From: Akkermansiaceae bacterium UBA3385
Lineage (GTDB): Bacteria; Verrucomicrobiota; Verrucomicrobiia; Verrucomicrobiales; Akkermansiaceae
Reading direction: 5' to 3'
Assembly: GCA_002358905.1 (NCBI GenBank)
Contig: DEPT01000061.1
Coordinates: 26,516 to 90,515, forward strand
Length of the DNA: 64,000 bases
The first letter of the stretch is position 1. Every line of letters starts with the position of its first letter. Of the stretch, positions 1-9,206 are shown in pieces. Under the pieces are notes generated by a model, which was not told where the DNA came from, ran no database searches, and saw only the letters and a list, made by a program, of their open reading frames with translations. Position numbers and translations under genes: made by a program.

Positions 1-40
1 AGAAAACGTCACGCATGCAAGGCAAATCTGTAAGAATGAC

Positions 41-964
41 TTAAATGCGCTCCAGAATCCAGAGGAACAAATCCCTGTATGTGGTGTATATCTCGTTTGC
101 ACAAATGACAAAATCCTGAGCATATCCTCGCAGACTTATCACCCCGAAACAACGCAGAACGAGTACCAGAGAAGCCACATTGGCCAGCATAATAATCATG
201 AACGACAATACCACGCCATTATCGAGCAAATCAGGTTGTTCACGAGGAATCACCCACAGAGTCCAGTAGATATGAAATGCCCACCAGAACCCGAAACCGG
301 CACAGAACCACGCCAAGTATGTATCAAACGGATAAATCCAGTTTGCAACAAAGAACAGGCCCATCCAAAGCAACATCCAGAGAGGAACAAAATACGGAGA
401 GAGAGAAATGAATAAATTATCCTTGTCTGTATCAACGTATCCGCCATCCAGATCGACACTCACAGTCTCCACCCTTCCAAAACACATCCACGCTGTCAGC
501 GCATGAGTCAGTTCATGCCCGGCCACATACAGAAACATCAACATTGCATCAAGGACACGAAATCCTTTCAACGTAGCAAACACCAGCATACCCAGAATGG
601 AATACCAGACAGGCACACTCTGCCAGAAATCAAAACTTCCCACTACAGGAGCAGCATGGTGCAACTGCTGCAGCAAAGCAAAGACCATTACGACCGAAAG
701 CGGGAGCAGAAGAAACAGGCCTATACACAAGCGTATGGTTCTCTGCCAGAAAGGCAGTTCTTCCGTATATTCAGAATCCTGAGGATAATACACGGGTTGT
801 TCAGACTGCAGATATGCGGTCTGAAGACGCAAACGACGCAACATTTTGCGCGTGCTATTGCCCGCAGGCTCACCCGCATATTTATTCAGCATGAGAACCC
901 GCCTATGGCCGGCTCCTTTCTTAAAGGAACGGCGACGATTTTCCGGTTTTCCAAAAATACTCAT
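41..964 (-). CDS. M50-like membrane zinc metallopeptidase (site-2-protease type), 307 aa
   Basis: Integral membrane protein with about five to seven hydrophobic segments after a basic N-terminal tail of about 75 residues. A hydrophobic helix near the middle carries HELTH (HExxH), the zinc-binding catalytic motif of M50-type intramembrane peptidases, followed by loop residues DLDGGYVDTD and a further membrane region. The likely role is cleavage of a membrane-embedded substrate or a housekeeping protease of unknown target. I see no PDZ domain and no clear second-motif aspartate in an NxxPxxxxDG context, so it is a divergent or minimal family member. Its start overlaps the recJ stop by 4 nt (ATGA), so the two are probably co-transcribed and translationally coupled; the link with RecJ is unexplained. 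Confidence 0.6.
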   Translation of the reverse strand: MSIFGKPENRRRSFKKGAGHRRVLMLNKYAGEPAGNSTRKMLRRLRLQTAYLQSEQPVYYPQDSEYTEELPFWQRTIRLCIGLFLLLPLSVVMVFALLQQLHHAAPVVGSFDFWQSVPVWYSILGMLVFATLKGFRVLDAMLMFLYVAGHELTHALTAWMCFGRVETVSVDLDGGYVDTDKDNLFISLSPYFVPLWMLLWMGLFFVANWIYPFDTYLAWFCAGFGFWWAFHIYWTLWVIPREQPDLLDNGVVLSFMIIMLANVASLVLVLRCFGVISLRGYAQDFVICANEIYTTYRDLFLWILERI

Positions 965-2673
965 ACTGATGCTGCAGACCTGATATCCTGAATGGAGATA
1001 GAAAGAGTCGTTCGACCACGCCAGACATTGCGATCAATCGTGAAAGCAATATCCCACGGAGGGTCCGGTAATTTGACAGAGCCGCCGTTAAAATACATGG
1101 CGTCGCATTCACACGTTCCCTGACGCAAGCCAAGACGCAGATGATTTCCCTGCAAATGCCTTGGCGCATCGGTAAGCATCACGTTGCGGCTCATGAATAT
1201 AGGCTGAGGATTCGAATTCCCGAAAGGCTCCAGCAATTCATAGCTGTCCAGCAAATCAAGCGTAAGTTCCGGGAAGGTCACCTCCGCATCCACCTTGAGC
1301 ACGGGTGTGAGCTTTGACGGATCCACATTATCCTGCACAAACTGATTAAACCGTTCTCTGAATGCATCTATATTATCCTCGTGTATCACAAGGCCGGCAG
1401 CCATATCGTGACCACCACCGGATATCAGGGTATCTGCGCAGGCATGTATAGCCTGCACAAGAGAAACGCCCGGAATCGAGCGCCCACTTCCCTTGCCTAT
1501 GCCGTTTTCATCCAGGGAAATCACAAATGTCGGCTTGTGGTACCGCCGCATGAGAAGAGAAGCCACAATGCCGACAACACCAGGATGCCAGGTACGGGAG
1601 CCCAGCACAATGACACTATCCCTCTGGGGTGAAAAGGTTTTCGCCAGCATTTCCATTGCCTCATGGCGGATTTTTTCTTCCTCTTGCTGGCGTGCACGGT
1701 TGTGCATCTCAAGCCGCTCTGCCAGTTCCATGGCAACTGCGGTATCTCGGGTCATCAGCAGATTGAGAGCATCCAGCGGGCTGTCCATGCGCCCCGCGGC
1801 ATTCAGGCGCGGCCCAATACGGAAAGACACATGGCTGGCACTGGGGCGTCGGTTCAGGTTGGTAACCCGGTTCAAAGCCTGAATTCCGATGTTACCCCCG
1901 CATTCCATCAGTCTGAGGCCATGCCGGGTTAACAATCGGTTTTCATCAACCAGGGGAACAATATCCGCCACAGTGGCAATAGCAACCACATCGAGATGCT
2001 GTTTGAGGTCAAAATCTGTCAGGCGTCGCTGTTTCAGCATAGCATGCGCCAGTTTGAACACAACACCGGCACTGCACAGATAAGTGAACGGACTATCGTC
2101 CTCCAACTTGGCATTCACTACGGCAACGGCAGGAGGGCGCCCCTGGGTACTTGCCTCATGATGATCAAGTATGACCACGTCTATTCCCTGCTTCTGCAGC
2201 CAGGATACTTCATCCACGGATGATGTACCACAGTCCACTGCAATAATCAGCCCAGGCTTCCCCCCGCATTTGGCAATAGCATTTGCCATACCTTCCTCGC
2301 TCAGGCCATAGCCTTCACGCGTACGGACAGGAATAAAGAAATCCGTGCGTATGCCGTATGCACGCAAAACGGAATACAGGAGCGTGACAGAGCTCACGCC
2401 GTCCACATCGTAGTCACCATAGATGCAGACGTGCTCGCCGTTGTCTGCCGCGCGGAAGATGCGCTCAACGGCTGCATCCATCTCCCGCATGGCGAAAGGG
2501 TCTCCCAGATCCGCCAGCCTGGGTCTTAGGAATCGCAAAGCCCTGTCCCGGCCGGAAATGCCCCTCTGGGCCAGCAACTTACGAACAAGCAGCGGCAGCT
2601 GCGCATTCAGTTCCTCTCCAAAGTCAACACTTCCGTCCAATGGGCGTAATTCCCAACTGAACTTAGTACTCAT
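961..2673 (-). CDS. recJ: Single-stranded-DNA-specific 5'-3' exonuclease RecJ
   Basis: RecJ degrades single-stranded DNA from the 5' end in recombination and mismatch repair. The 570-residue protein has the DHH-family signatures: YGDYDVDGVSS near residue 85 (motif I), AVDCGTSS (motif II) and ILDHHE (motif III, the DHH metal site). The C-terminal DHHA1-like half carries SGRSIPG and SGGGHDMAAG. Length and motif order are those of ordinary RecJ. The start at 2673 is supported by a promoter whose -10 element ends 6 nt upstream, implying a leaderless mRNA. The membrane peptidase gene follows with a 4 nt overlap. Confidence 0.95.
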   Translation of the reverse strand: MSTKFSWELRPLDGSVDFGEELNAQLPLLVRKLLAQRGISGRDRALRFLRPRLADLGDPFAMREMDAAVERIFRAADNGEHVCIYGDYDVDGVSSVTLLYSVLRAYGIRTDFFIPVRTREGYGLSEEGMANAIAKCGGKPGLIIAVDCGTSSVDEVSWLQKQGIDVVILDHHEASTQGRPPAVAVVNAKLEDDSPFTYLCSAGVVFKLAHAMLKQRRLTDFDLKQHLDVVAIATVADIVPLVDENRLLTRHGLRLMECGGNIGIQALNRVTNLNRRPSASHVSFRIGPRLNAAGRMDSPLDALNLLMTRDTAVAMELAERLEMHNRARQQEEEKIRHEAMEMLAKTFSPQRDSVIVLGSRTWHPGVVGIVASLLMRRYHKPTFVISLDENGIGKGSGRSIPGVSLVQAIHACADTLISGGGHDMAAGLVIHEDNIDAFRERFNQFVQDNVDPSKLTPVLKVDAEVTFPELTLDLLDSYELLEPFGNSNPQPIFMSRNVMLTDAPRHLQGNHLRLGLRQGTCECDAMYFNGGSVKLPDPPWDIAFTIDRNVWRGRTTLSISIQDIRSAASV

Positions 2674-2679
2674 GGCTCA

Positions 2680-2709
2680 ATTCTACCACCCAGCCCCATA
2701 TCACGTCAA
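2680..2709 (-). promoter_or_regulatory. recJ promoter, leaderless type
   Basis: On the minus strand TTGACG (2704-2709), an 18 bp spacer and TAGAAT (2680-2685). Only 6 nt separate the -10 box from the recJ ATG, so the predicted transcription start falls on the A of the start codon. Confidence 0.75.
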
Positions 2710-2760
2710 GTGATAAATAACAAGTTAACCCGGGACGAAAAAGGCGGGCAAACTTCCGGC

Positions 2761-2788
2761 TTGAGTAGCATGAACAATGTGCTACAAT
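2761..2788 (+). promoter_or_regulatory. Promoter of the ankyrin lipoprotein operon, leaderless type
   Basis: TTGAGT (2761-2766), 16 bp spacer, TACAAT (2783-2788), then 6 nt to the ATG at 2795. The spacing again predicts initiation at the start codon. It also rules out an upstream in-frame ATG at 2777, which lies inside the promoter. Confidence 0.65.
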
Positions 2789-2794
2789 GACTCC

Positions 2795-4633
2795 ATGAAG
2801 TTATTCCGCGCCATTCTACTACTCTCGCTGAGCAGCGCAGTCATGTTGACCGGATGCCGCCCGCAGGACAAAGGACACGCCACACCTCAAGCAGCCGAAG
2901 AACTGGCACAGATATCAGAAATCATTCCCGAAGCGGGCGTGGATGAAGTTCTGGAACTTCCTGATATGTACGAAATTCTGTCATTAATGTCAGATTTTGC
3001 AGCAAATCCGGATGCTCAGCGGGCCATGCCCGTTTCGGGTATCACTATGTTGCATCTGGCGTGTCTTTTCAAAAAAGCAGAACTGGCGCGCTGTCTTCTC
3101 CTTGACCACGCAGATCCGAACGCAAAGACAGCAGCAGGAGATACCCCTCTCTCGCTGGCGGTATCCATGCGCGGCGTAGAAGATGAAAACGTGACCGATG
3201 AAGCAATCATCAATCTCATCGATATTCTGATAGCTGCAGGAGCGGACACTAAGCTCACCATCGGCGATGACATTTCCTTACTCAACTATGCGGGGCTCAA
3301 TAGCTTTAGTGAAAAAATCTTTCTTCATTTATTAGACATAGGCTGCCCGCCCGATGAAACAACCTGTCAGGCACCGGCCATGATGGGGTGGAACACCGCA
3401 CTTCAGCGGATGCTGGACATGGGCGCAGCAAGGCTTCCGGCAGAGAAGGATGCCTTGCTTCTCATGGCCGCCGCCAATCTGCACAAAGACACAGTAAAGC
3501 TACTGCTCGATGCAGGAGCCGATGTGAATGCAAACATGCTGAGTGGTACAACCCCGCTTCTGGAAGCAGCGGGGCATCTTCTATCGCCTGCAGAGGAAGA
3601 GGAAAGCAAACATAAAGCCAATATCATTGATGTCTGTGCCCTGCTCATCAGCCGCGGAGCCAGTCTTGAGCTTGCAGAAATCCGCCAGGATGGCTCGCCA
3701 GCTTTCAGCGCCGCCGATATTCTGACCAAGGATGCCGACACCATCGCTGCTTTCAAGGACCGAGGCATTGATCTCTCCCCGCCGGAAATAGTATTCACCA
3801 GTGGAATCGCTCTCCTGGAAGCAGTAGGTAAAGCTGCCGTGCTGGAGCAAATGCCGCCGGTGGAAGCGTTTGATGCCATTTCCGCCATTCTTAATCCCAC
3901 GGAGGAAATGAAAGAACACTCAGGCTTCCACGATATTCTCCCCATGGCTGTGGAATTACTACACGGCATAGATGCAGCAAAAACATCCACACAGGTTACC
4001 GCCATGCCTTTATGGAGCGGTGCCGACGCCTGGAATAAGGGGCACGGCGATTGTCTTCTGCCGGCAATTACAAAGTGCGAAGGCATCGTGATCCCCAAAC
4101 AAATTATCTGTTCCACAGCAGAACATCTGAATCAATCAGGCAAGGCAGACAACGCAGCAACCATCATTGAACTGCTCTACCGGTGCCCGGATGCTACTGC
4201 AGAAATCGAGCACTATTGCAATCATAGCTCCAAATCTCTGAAAGCCGGAGCTCTGGCAGCAAAATTGAGACAAGCAGGCTTACCAACGCCCCGCGATGGA
4301 GATGTGCAACTCTGGCTGGAAAATCACAACATGGAAGCAGCATCCGAAATAGTGCAGAAAGCTGTCCTTCTCACCTCTCTTTCCAGGCTGTGGTATGGAG
4401 ATATGCTCCCTGCCGAGCAGGAGCAGATGCTCAAAGCCATGGAGGAAATAGGCGCCAAAGAAGCCGCAGCTCGTTATCGTGCTATTGCTGCAGCCATGGA
4501 CGACCCAGAAGAACTGGACCGGATTACTGCCGACAATGAATCCTGGAAGTTTGAACTCGAAATAGCAACTGCAAACTTCATCCTTGCAAACGCTTCTGCA
4601 TTTGTAGTCCGGTCTCCTCAAATTACAGATTGA
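2795..4633 (+). CDS. Ankyrin-repeat lipoprotein, 612 aa
   Basis: The N-terminus is a lipoprotein signal: basic start, hydrophobic core, then VMLTGC with the lipid-accepting cysteine, so the mature protein should be membrane anchored outside the cytoplasm. At least two clear ankyrin repeats follow (GITMLHLACLFKKAELARCL..., then LLMAAANLHKDTVKLLLDAGADVN), with other degenerate helical repeats. The C-terminal third is helical without recognisable motifs. Ankyrin repeats bind protein partners; no catalytic motif is visible. It heads a run with the next two genes, the first of which also looks like a diverged ankyrin-type helical protein. Partner and role unknown. Confidence 0.8.
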   Translation: MKLFRAILLLSLSSAVMLTGCRPQDKGHATPQAAEELAQISEIIPEAGVDEVLELPDMYEILSLMSDFAANPDAQRAMPVSGITMLHLACLFKKAELARCLLLDHADPNAKTAAGDTPLSLAVSMRGVEDENVTDEAIINLIDILIAAGADTKLTIGDDISLLNYAGLNSFSEKIFLHLLDIGCPPDETTCQAPAMMGWNTALQRMLDMGAARLPAEKDALLLMAAANLHKDTVKLLLDAGADVNANMLSGTTPLLEAAGHLLSPAEEEESKHKANIIDVCALLISRGASLELAEIRQDGSPAFSAADILTKDADTIAAFKDRGIDLSPPEIVFTSGIALLEAVGKAAVLEQMPPVEAFDAISAILNPTEEMKEHSGFHDILPMAVELLHGIDAAKTSTQVTAMPLWSGADAWNKGHGDCLLPAITKCEGIVIPKQIICSTAEHLNQSGKADNAATIIELLYRCPDATAEIEHYCNHSSKSLKAGALAAKLRQAGLPTPRDGDVQLWLENHNMEAASEIVQKAVLLTSLSRLWYGDMLPAEQEQMLKAMEEIGAKEAAARYRAIAAAMDDPEELDRITADNESWKFELEIATANFILANASAFVVRSPQITD

Positions 4634-4669
4634 CAGATGCCCGGAATTCCATTAGATTAAGCTCAGGTA

Positions 4670-5947
4670 ATGGGTATGTGGCACAAAGTACTGGTTGTTC
4701 TTGGCGCGACAGGTCTTGCAGTCGCGGAGGGGAAGCCGTCCGCTTCTCCCGTGGAGATATTACCGTCATTATTGGACGTCATCTATCTGACGGATGAAAC
4801 ACCCAACGGAGACACGCTGCTCATTACTGCAGCAAGAGCTGCATACGCCATGCCCTCTGCCGCCAGGGTACAACTCATGGAGCCGTTTCTGAAGAACCTG
4901 CTCATGCAGGGCCATGACCCCTTGCATGAAAACAAAGCAGGATGCAATGCCGTCTTCTACCTGGCTGGCATGCCGGAATTCTACCAGCGGCTCACAGCGG
5001 AAAACCTGTTACCGAGAGAACTGGCTCTGCGCATTCCTCATGATGAAGGGGCACTCCTCCGCTACATGAAGCTCCGCAATAATCAGGCCCTGCTTTCCAA
5101 ATCTGCCGGCAGTCATGAGTACCTGACCCGCCGATACTGTACCCCCGCCCTTGAGCGAGCCCAGAGAATGATTCAGAACTACCTGGGAGCGTCCTCTCTT
5201 TCCCGTATTCCCGAAGGTGCACTTGCAGATTGTCTTACCTTCATGCATCTTGCAAGCCCCCAGGCAGCGGAAGGGTTCATCAACTCACTTACACTGTGGG
5301 AACACGGCGAGCATTTTCTGGAAGAAATACCGGCACACTTGCTGGATACCCTCCACAGCATGGGGTGGAAAGTCAATCCTGATTTATTGCGCAAAGCCTT
5401 GCATAAACTGGGAACCCTCCTTCCTGTGAGCAAAGACGACATGATTGAGTGTGCAGCATCCGAGCCCATGTCCAAACTGCTCGAAATGCTCACCAACCAG
5501 GAAAAAACAGGAGCCATGCCGGAACTGCAGAAATACGCAGCCGCCTTTGACCCGGAGATTATCCACACAGCCCTGTCGTTACAAATGAAGCTCAAAGGAA
5601 TTCCGCTGCCCTGGGAATCTGACTTCACCAGGTTTACGGCACCAGAACTTCAGGAAATTCGTGATGCCTTACGGGCAGATTCAGCCATACGCCGAGGTCG
5701 CATGGAGTATGTAACGGGGGCTCAGTTCAAAGCAGCAGCCGCCGTAATCCGCAAGCACAACATGCCCAATCATGCGGACATGATGGAAGGCATCGTAGAA
5801 AATGACCAGGTGATTCTGCGCCCCGAACTTCGTCCAGCTTTCCGCACCCGCTACGAAGAACTGCGAGAAGCATCTCCTCACGTTGAATTGCTGAAGTTCA
5901 TCATGCAGCACGAAGAAGCAGCAAAACTCCGGGAGGCTGCAAGATGA
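4670..5947 (+). CDS. Secreted ankyrin-like helical repeat protein, 425 aa
   Basis: Short N-terminal signal-like segment (WHKVLVVLGATGLAVAEG), then a mostly helical protein. Residues about 40-75 resemble a degenerate ankyrin unit (ETPNGDTLLITAARAA), like the preceding lipoprotein. No catalytic motif was recognised. It starts 36 nt after the previous stop; an in-frame ATG two codons downstream (4676) is an equally good start. Its stop overlaps the next gene by 4 nt (ATGA). The arrangement suggests a co-expressed envelope complex of unknown function. Confidence 0.7.
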   Translation: MGMWHKVLVVLGATGLAVAEGKPSASPVEILPSLLDVIYLTDETPNGDTLLITAARAAYAMPSAARVQLMEPFLKNLLMQGHDPLHENKAGCNAVFYLAGMPEFYQRLTAENLLPRELALRIPHDEGALLRYMKLRNNQALLSKSAGSHEYLTRRYCTPALERAQRMIQNYLGASSLSRIPEGALADCLTFMHLASPQAAEGFINSLTLWEHGEHFLEEIPAHLLDTLHSMGWKVNPDLLRKALHKLGTLLPVSKDDMIECAASEPMSKLLEMLTNQEKTGAMPELQKYAAAFDPEIIHTALSLQMKLKGIPLPWESDFTRFTAPELQEIRDALRADSAIRRGRMEYVTGAQFKAAAAVIRKHNMPNHADMMEGIVENDQVILRPELRPAFRTRYEELREASPHVELLKFIMQHEEAAKLREAAR

Positions 5948-7326
5948 GAAAGGGATTCGTATCCCTGTGGAGATTGCTCCTATACCCCACCATCTTTCAC
6001 ATCTTAGGGGTAATTGCCGTTTTGTCTTGTTGTGTTCCCATCCTCTTCCCGGAAATATGCCCCACCGGTACACAAGCGATGATATTGCGATACGCAGGGG
6101 CGGGATTATTAATATCCATCTGCACATCCGCAATCCTGATGCTTACATCTGCAGCAATACACATGCTCAGATTAAGCAACACTCGTGCGTTCAGCCAGAT
6201 TTTCAAATGGCTTGTTATCTGGGGTGCAGGCGGAATCTTTTATGTACTGCTGGCAATAGCGGCAGATGTACAGCCACCTCGTACCAATCTGGATAACCAG
6301 CCGATTCAGAACTCTGATACGCTTTATTCACCGAAAGAGCAACTCAACGGGCCATCCTCCCTAGTCATTCCCATCGACCCGCGAAATCATGCGACAGACA
6401 AGGTGGCCGCAGCGCCCAACTTGTTGAAACTTGAAGAGGAATATGCAGAATTGTTCCGCAACTACATAGAATCCTCCCCTCGCTGGTCAGGGCAGGATGG
6501 CGATGATACATTCTACTCCAAACCCGGGCACCTGGTCATGGTGCCTCCCACTGCAGCGGGTGCGCCGTCACTGGTGCATGTCTGCTTCCGCAGACTTGTA
6601 GAAGGCGATCCGGTACCTCAAGGATACGCAGTCGTTCAGCCGGGCGGCGACTTCCCGGAAATAGAGAAATCTCCCCAACAGATTCCAGATATAGCGCTTG
6701 ATCTTGGGCGGAACCACATGCTCTTACTGGCCTGGCGTGGCAGTGCGCACCGTGAAACCGCTTACAGCGCCATCAATGCAGCCATTGCCGCAACAGATGC
6801 TCGCATGCAAGCTCTCGTAGAAGCTCCTACACCGGAAACGGTGCAGCGCATGCTTAGCGGGCGTGAATCATATCCAGGAAACACTCCGGAGTTCCGTCTC
6901 AGCGAACCTCTGGCACAGGAAGGCACTTACCAGGCCGAACTATACGCGAACCCTGGAGAACCGGGCATCATCCTCATCTACATCAAGGATATGGGAACGG
7001 ACGAGACTCTCAGGCTTCTGACTTGTCCGGCCAGGTATTCATCAAACCCGGATGAATTATTCCGGCACGACATCCAGGAATCCGTTCCCGACTGGATACG
7101 CAGCACCGCCGGTGGCGATATTTCAAATATTTTCCCGAAAAACACTCCGCTTTTCGCCATACGTCTGGGGCAACAGCACCAATACTTTGGAGCAGCGTTT
7201 GAAGTATGGTTCAAGCCCTCAGATGTGCGCATGCCAAGACGCCTTATTCTGCGGCGGTGTTACCAGGTTCAGCCATACGACCCTCCCGCAACGGAAAGTC
7301 CACGGACTGACATCCCGAAAGCTTGA
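5944..7326 (+). CDS. Membrane protein with large extracytoplasmic domain, unknown function, 460 aa
   Basis: Three N-terminal hydrophobic segments (about residues 12-32, 45-68 and 85-105) are followed by about 350 soluble residues with alternating beta-like stretches, probably outside the membrane. I recognise no family. Translational coupling to the preceding ankyrin-like gene (ATGA overlap) suggests that the three products work together at the membrane. The 3' end contains the -35 element of the cysS promoter. Confidence 0.65.
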   Translation: MRKGFVSLWRLLLYPTIFHILGVIAVLSCCVPILFPEICPTGTQAMILRYAGAGLLISICTSAILMLTSAAIHMLRLSNTRAFSQIFKWLVIWGAGGIFYVLLAIAADVQPPRTNLDNQPIQNSDTLYSPKEQLNGPSSLVIPIDPRNHATDKVAAAPNLLKLEEEYAELFRNYIESSPRWSGQDGDDTFYSKPGHLVMVPPTAAGAPSLVHVCFRRLVEGDPVPQGYAVVQPGGDFPEIEKSPQQIPDIALDLGRNHMLLLAWRGSAHRETAYSAINAAIAATDARMQALVEAPTPETVQRMLSGRESYPGNTPEFRLSEPLAQEGTYQAELYANPGEPGIILIYIKDMGTDETLRLLTCPARYSSNPDELFRHDIQESVPDWIRSTAGGDISNIFPKNTPLFAIRLGQQHQYFGAAFEVWFKPSDVRMPRRLILRRCYQVQPYDPPATESPRTDIPKA

Positions 7327-7351
7327 CAAACAGTGCAGTTCAAGGCATACT
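7323..7351 (+). promoter_or_regulatory. cysS promoter, short-leader type
   Basis: TTGACA (7323-7328) overlaps the stop region of the previous gene; 17 bp spacer; CATACT (7346-7351). Only 9 nt lie before the ATG at 7361. This fixes the start and predicts a leader of about 2-3 nt. Confidence 0.75.
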
Positions 7352-7360
7352 CCCCGCGTT

Positions 7361-8776
7361 ATGTTACATCTTTTCGATACACAGTCGGGGGCAATGAAGC
7401 CCGTGCAGGCAGAAGACGGCAAACAGCTGCGCTTCTACTGTTGTGGTCCCACTGTGTATGCAGCAGCACACATTGGTAATTTCCGCACATTCGTGGTCCA
7501 GGATGTTTTTCGCCGTGTAGTCGAGCTAGGCGGTCTGCGCACCAAGCATGTCCGCAATCTGACAGATGTAGACGACAAAACAATTCGCAATTCTCAGGCT
7601 CAGGGTGTACCGCTGGGTGAATACACCGCTAAGTGGACAGCCAAGTTCCACGATGACTGCAAGGCTCTCAACTGCCTCTCGCCTCATGTGGAGCCCAGCG
7701 CCGTGGGTCACATCAAGGAACAGCTCGATATCGTGCAGAAATTAATGGATGGCGGCCACGCCTACCAGAGCGAAGACGGGTCTGTCTATTTCCGCATTTC
7801 CTCATACGCGGAGTATGGTAAACTCGCTCATCTGGACCGGCAGGATCTCGACCTGGGCAAGACAGCAAATTCCCGTGCCGATACAGATGAGTACGAGAAA
7901 GACAGCGTTGCCGACTTTGTGCTGTGGAAAGCCCGTCGCCCGGAAGATGGCCCGAATTTCTGGCCTTCTCCCTGGGGAGAAGGACGTCCTGGTTGGCATC
8001 TGGAATGTTCAGCCATGAGTCACAAATACCTCGGCGACACATTCGACCTGCATTCCGGCGGTGTAGATCTGGTATTCCCGCACCACGAAAACGAAATTGC
8101 CCAGAGCCGCTGCGCCTGTGGTGGACACTTTGCTCGGCACTGGTTCCACATAACCCACCTGCTGGTGGATGGCGCCAAGATGAGCAAGAGCCTCGGCAAC
8201 ATGTACACGCTGGATCAGCTGCAGGAAATGGGCTACTCACCCGCCGCCCTTCGCTATGTGCTGGCCGGTGCCTACTACCGGCGTCCGCTCAATTTCACCC
8301 TAACCGGCATGAAAGATGCCACCAGCGCCCTCAATAAGCTGGGGCGTTTCGACAAAGAGCTGGCAAAGGCGAGCGCTGCCAAAGAACCGACCTACCGGGA
8401 TTTCGTCAAGAAAGCCCCTGCTCTCGGCGCATTCCAACCCGCGTGGGACAGTCTGGAAGATGATTTGAACGGACCGGAAGCTCTGGGACATGTCTTCAGC
8501 GCCATCAAGGGTATCAAGCCCGCAGATATGACCGACGATGAAGCAGAAAAGACCTGGAAAGCCTTCCGCTTCATTATGGAAGCCCTCGGTCTGCAGCTGC
8601 CTGATCCCGATGCTGATATCGAAGTGCCGGAAGATATCAAGGCCATTGCCGATGAACGCTGGGCAGCGCGACAGGCTAAGGACTGGGCCACTGCCGATGC
8701 GCTTCGAAGCAAGCTGGCGGAGCTCGGCTGGGCTATGAAGGACGGTAAAGATGGTTACAAACTCACAAAAGCCTAA
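7361..8776 (+). CDS. cysS: Cysteinyl-tRNA synthetase
   Basis: Charges tRNA-Cys in the cytoplasm. The 471-residue product has the class I signatures HIGN (residues 37-40, preceded by the zinc-ligand region YCCGPTVY) and KMSKS (from about residue 273), plus GWHLECSAM and the HHENEIAQS segment typical of CysRS. The reading frame is open about 100 codons further upstream, but a promoter ends 9 nt before this ATG and the family begins here, so the longer form is rejected. queF follows after 16 nt, with no terminator before the polyketide-type genes that begin at 9881. Confidence 0.95.
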   Translation: MLHLFDTQSGAMKPVQAEDGKQLRFYCCGPTVYAAAHIGNFRTFVVQDVFRRVVELGGLRTKHVRNLTDVDDKTIRNSQAQGVPLGEYTAKWTAKFHDDCKALNCLSPHVEPSAVGHIKEQLDIVQKLMDGGHAYQSEDGSVYFRISSYAEYGKLAHLDRQDLDLGKTANSRADTDEYEKDSVADFVLWKARRPEDGPNFWPSPWGEGRPGWHLECSAMSHKYLGDTFDLHSGGVDLVFPHHENEIAQSRCACGGHFARHWFHITHLLVDGAKMSKSLGNMYTLDQLQEMGYSPAALRYVLAGAYYRRPLNFTLTGMKDATSALNKLGRFDKELAKASAAKEPTYRDFVKKAPALGAFQPAWDSLEDDLNGPEALGHVFSAIKGIKPADMTDDEAEKTWKAFRFIMEALGLQLPDPDADIEVPEDIKAIADERWAARQAKDWATADALRSKLAELGWAMKDGKDGYKLTKA

Positions 8777-8792
8777 TTCCTGAAACATTACT

Positions 8793-9206
8793 ATGGATAA
8801 TAAGAATCTTTCTCTGCTCGGCAAGCACACTGATTTCTTCCACAGCCCGGAGGAAGCCAAGCTTGAGGCTTTCCCGAACCGCAGTCCGCAGCGCCGTTAC
8901 ACGGTTACTCTCGATACACACGAGTTTTCCTCACTGTGTCCAGTGACCGGTCAGCCTGACAGCTGTCACCTCACCATTACTTATTGTCCTGCCGAAAAAG
9001 TGGTAGAAACGAAGAGTCTTAAATACTACCTCGTTTCTTTCCGTAACTACGCTGCATTCAATGAGCAGGTGGTAAACCGCATTCTGGATGACCTCGTGGC
9101 AGCTGTTGCCCCCGCCTGGATGAAGGTGACCGGGCGCTTCGGTGCCCGAGGCGGCATTCAGCTTACCTGCGAGGCCGAACATAATCCAGAGAACCGACCT
9201 GCATGA
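8793..9206 (+). CDS. queF: NADPH-dependent 7-cyano-7-deazaguanine reductase QueF
   Basis: Reduces preQ0 to preQ1 in queuosine synthesis. The 137-residue protein matches the short single-domain QueF type. It has the active-site cysteine region SSLCPVTGQPD, the QueF signature VETKSLKYYLVSFRNY, and the C-terminal GRFGARGG. It lies in a cysS-queF-queC run and overlaps queC by 4 nt (ATGA), so two steps of the same pathway are coupled. Confidence 0.95.
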   Translation: MDNKNLSLLGKHTDFFHSPEEAKLEAFPNRSPQRRYTVTLDTHEFSSLCPVTGQPDSCHLTITYCPAEKVVETKSLKYYLVSFRNYAAFNEQVVNRILDDLVAAVAPAWMKVTGRFGARGGIQLTCEAEHNPENRPA

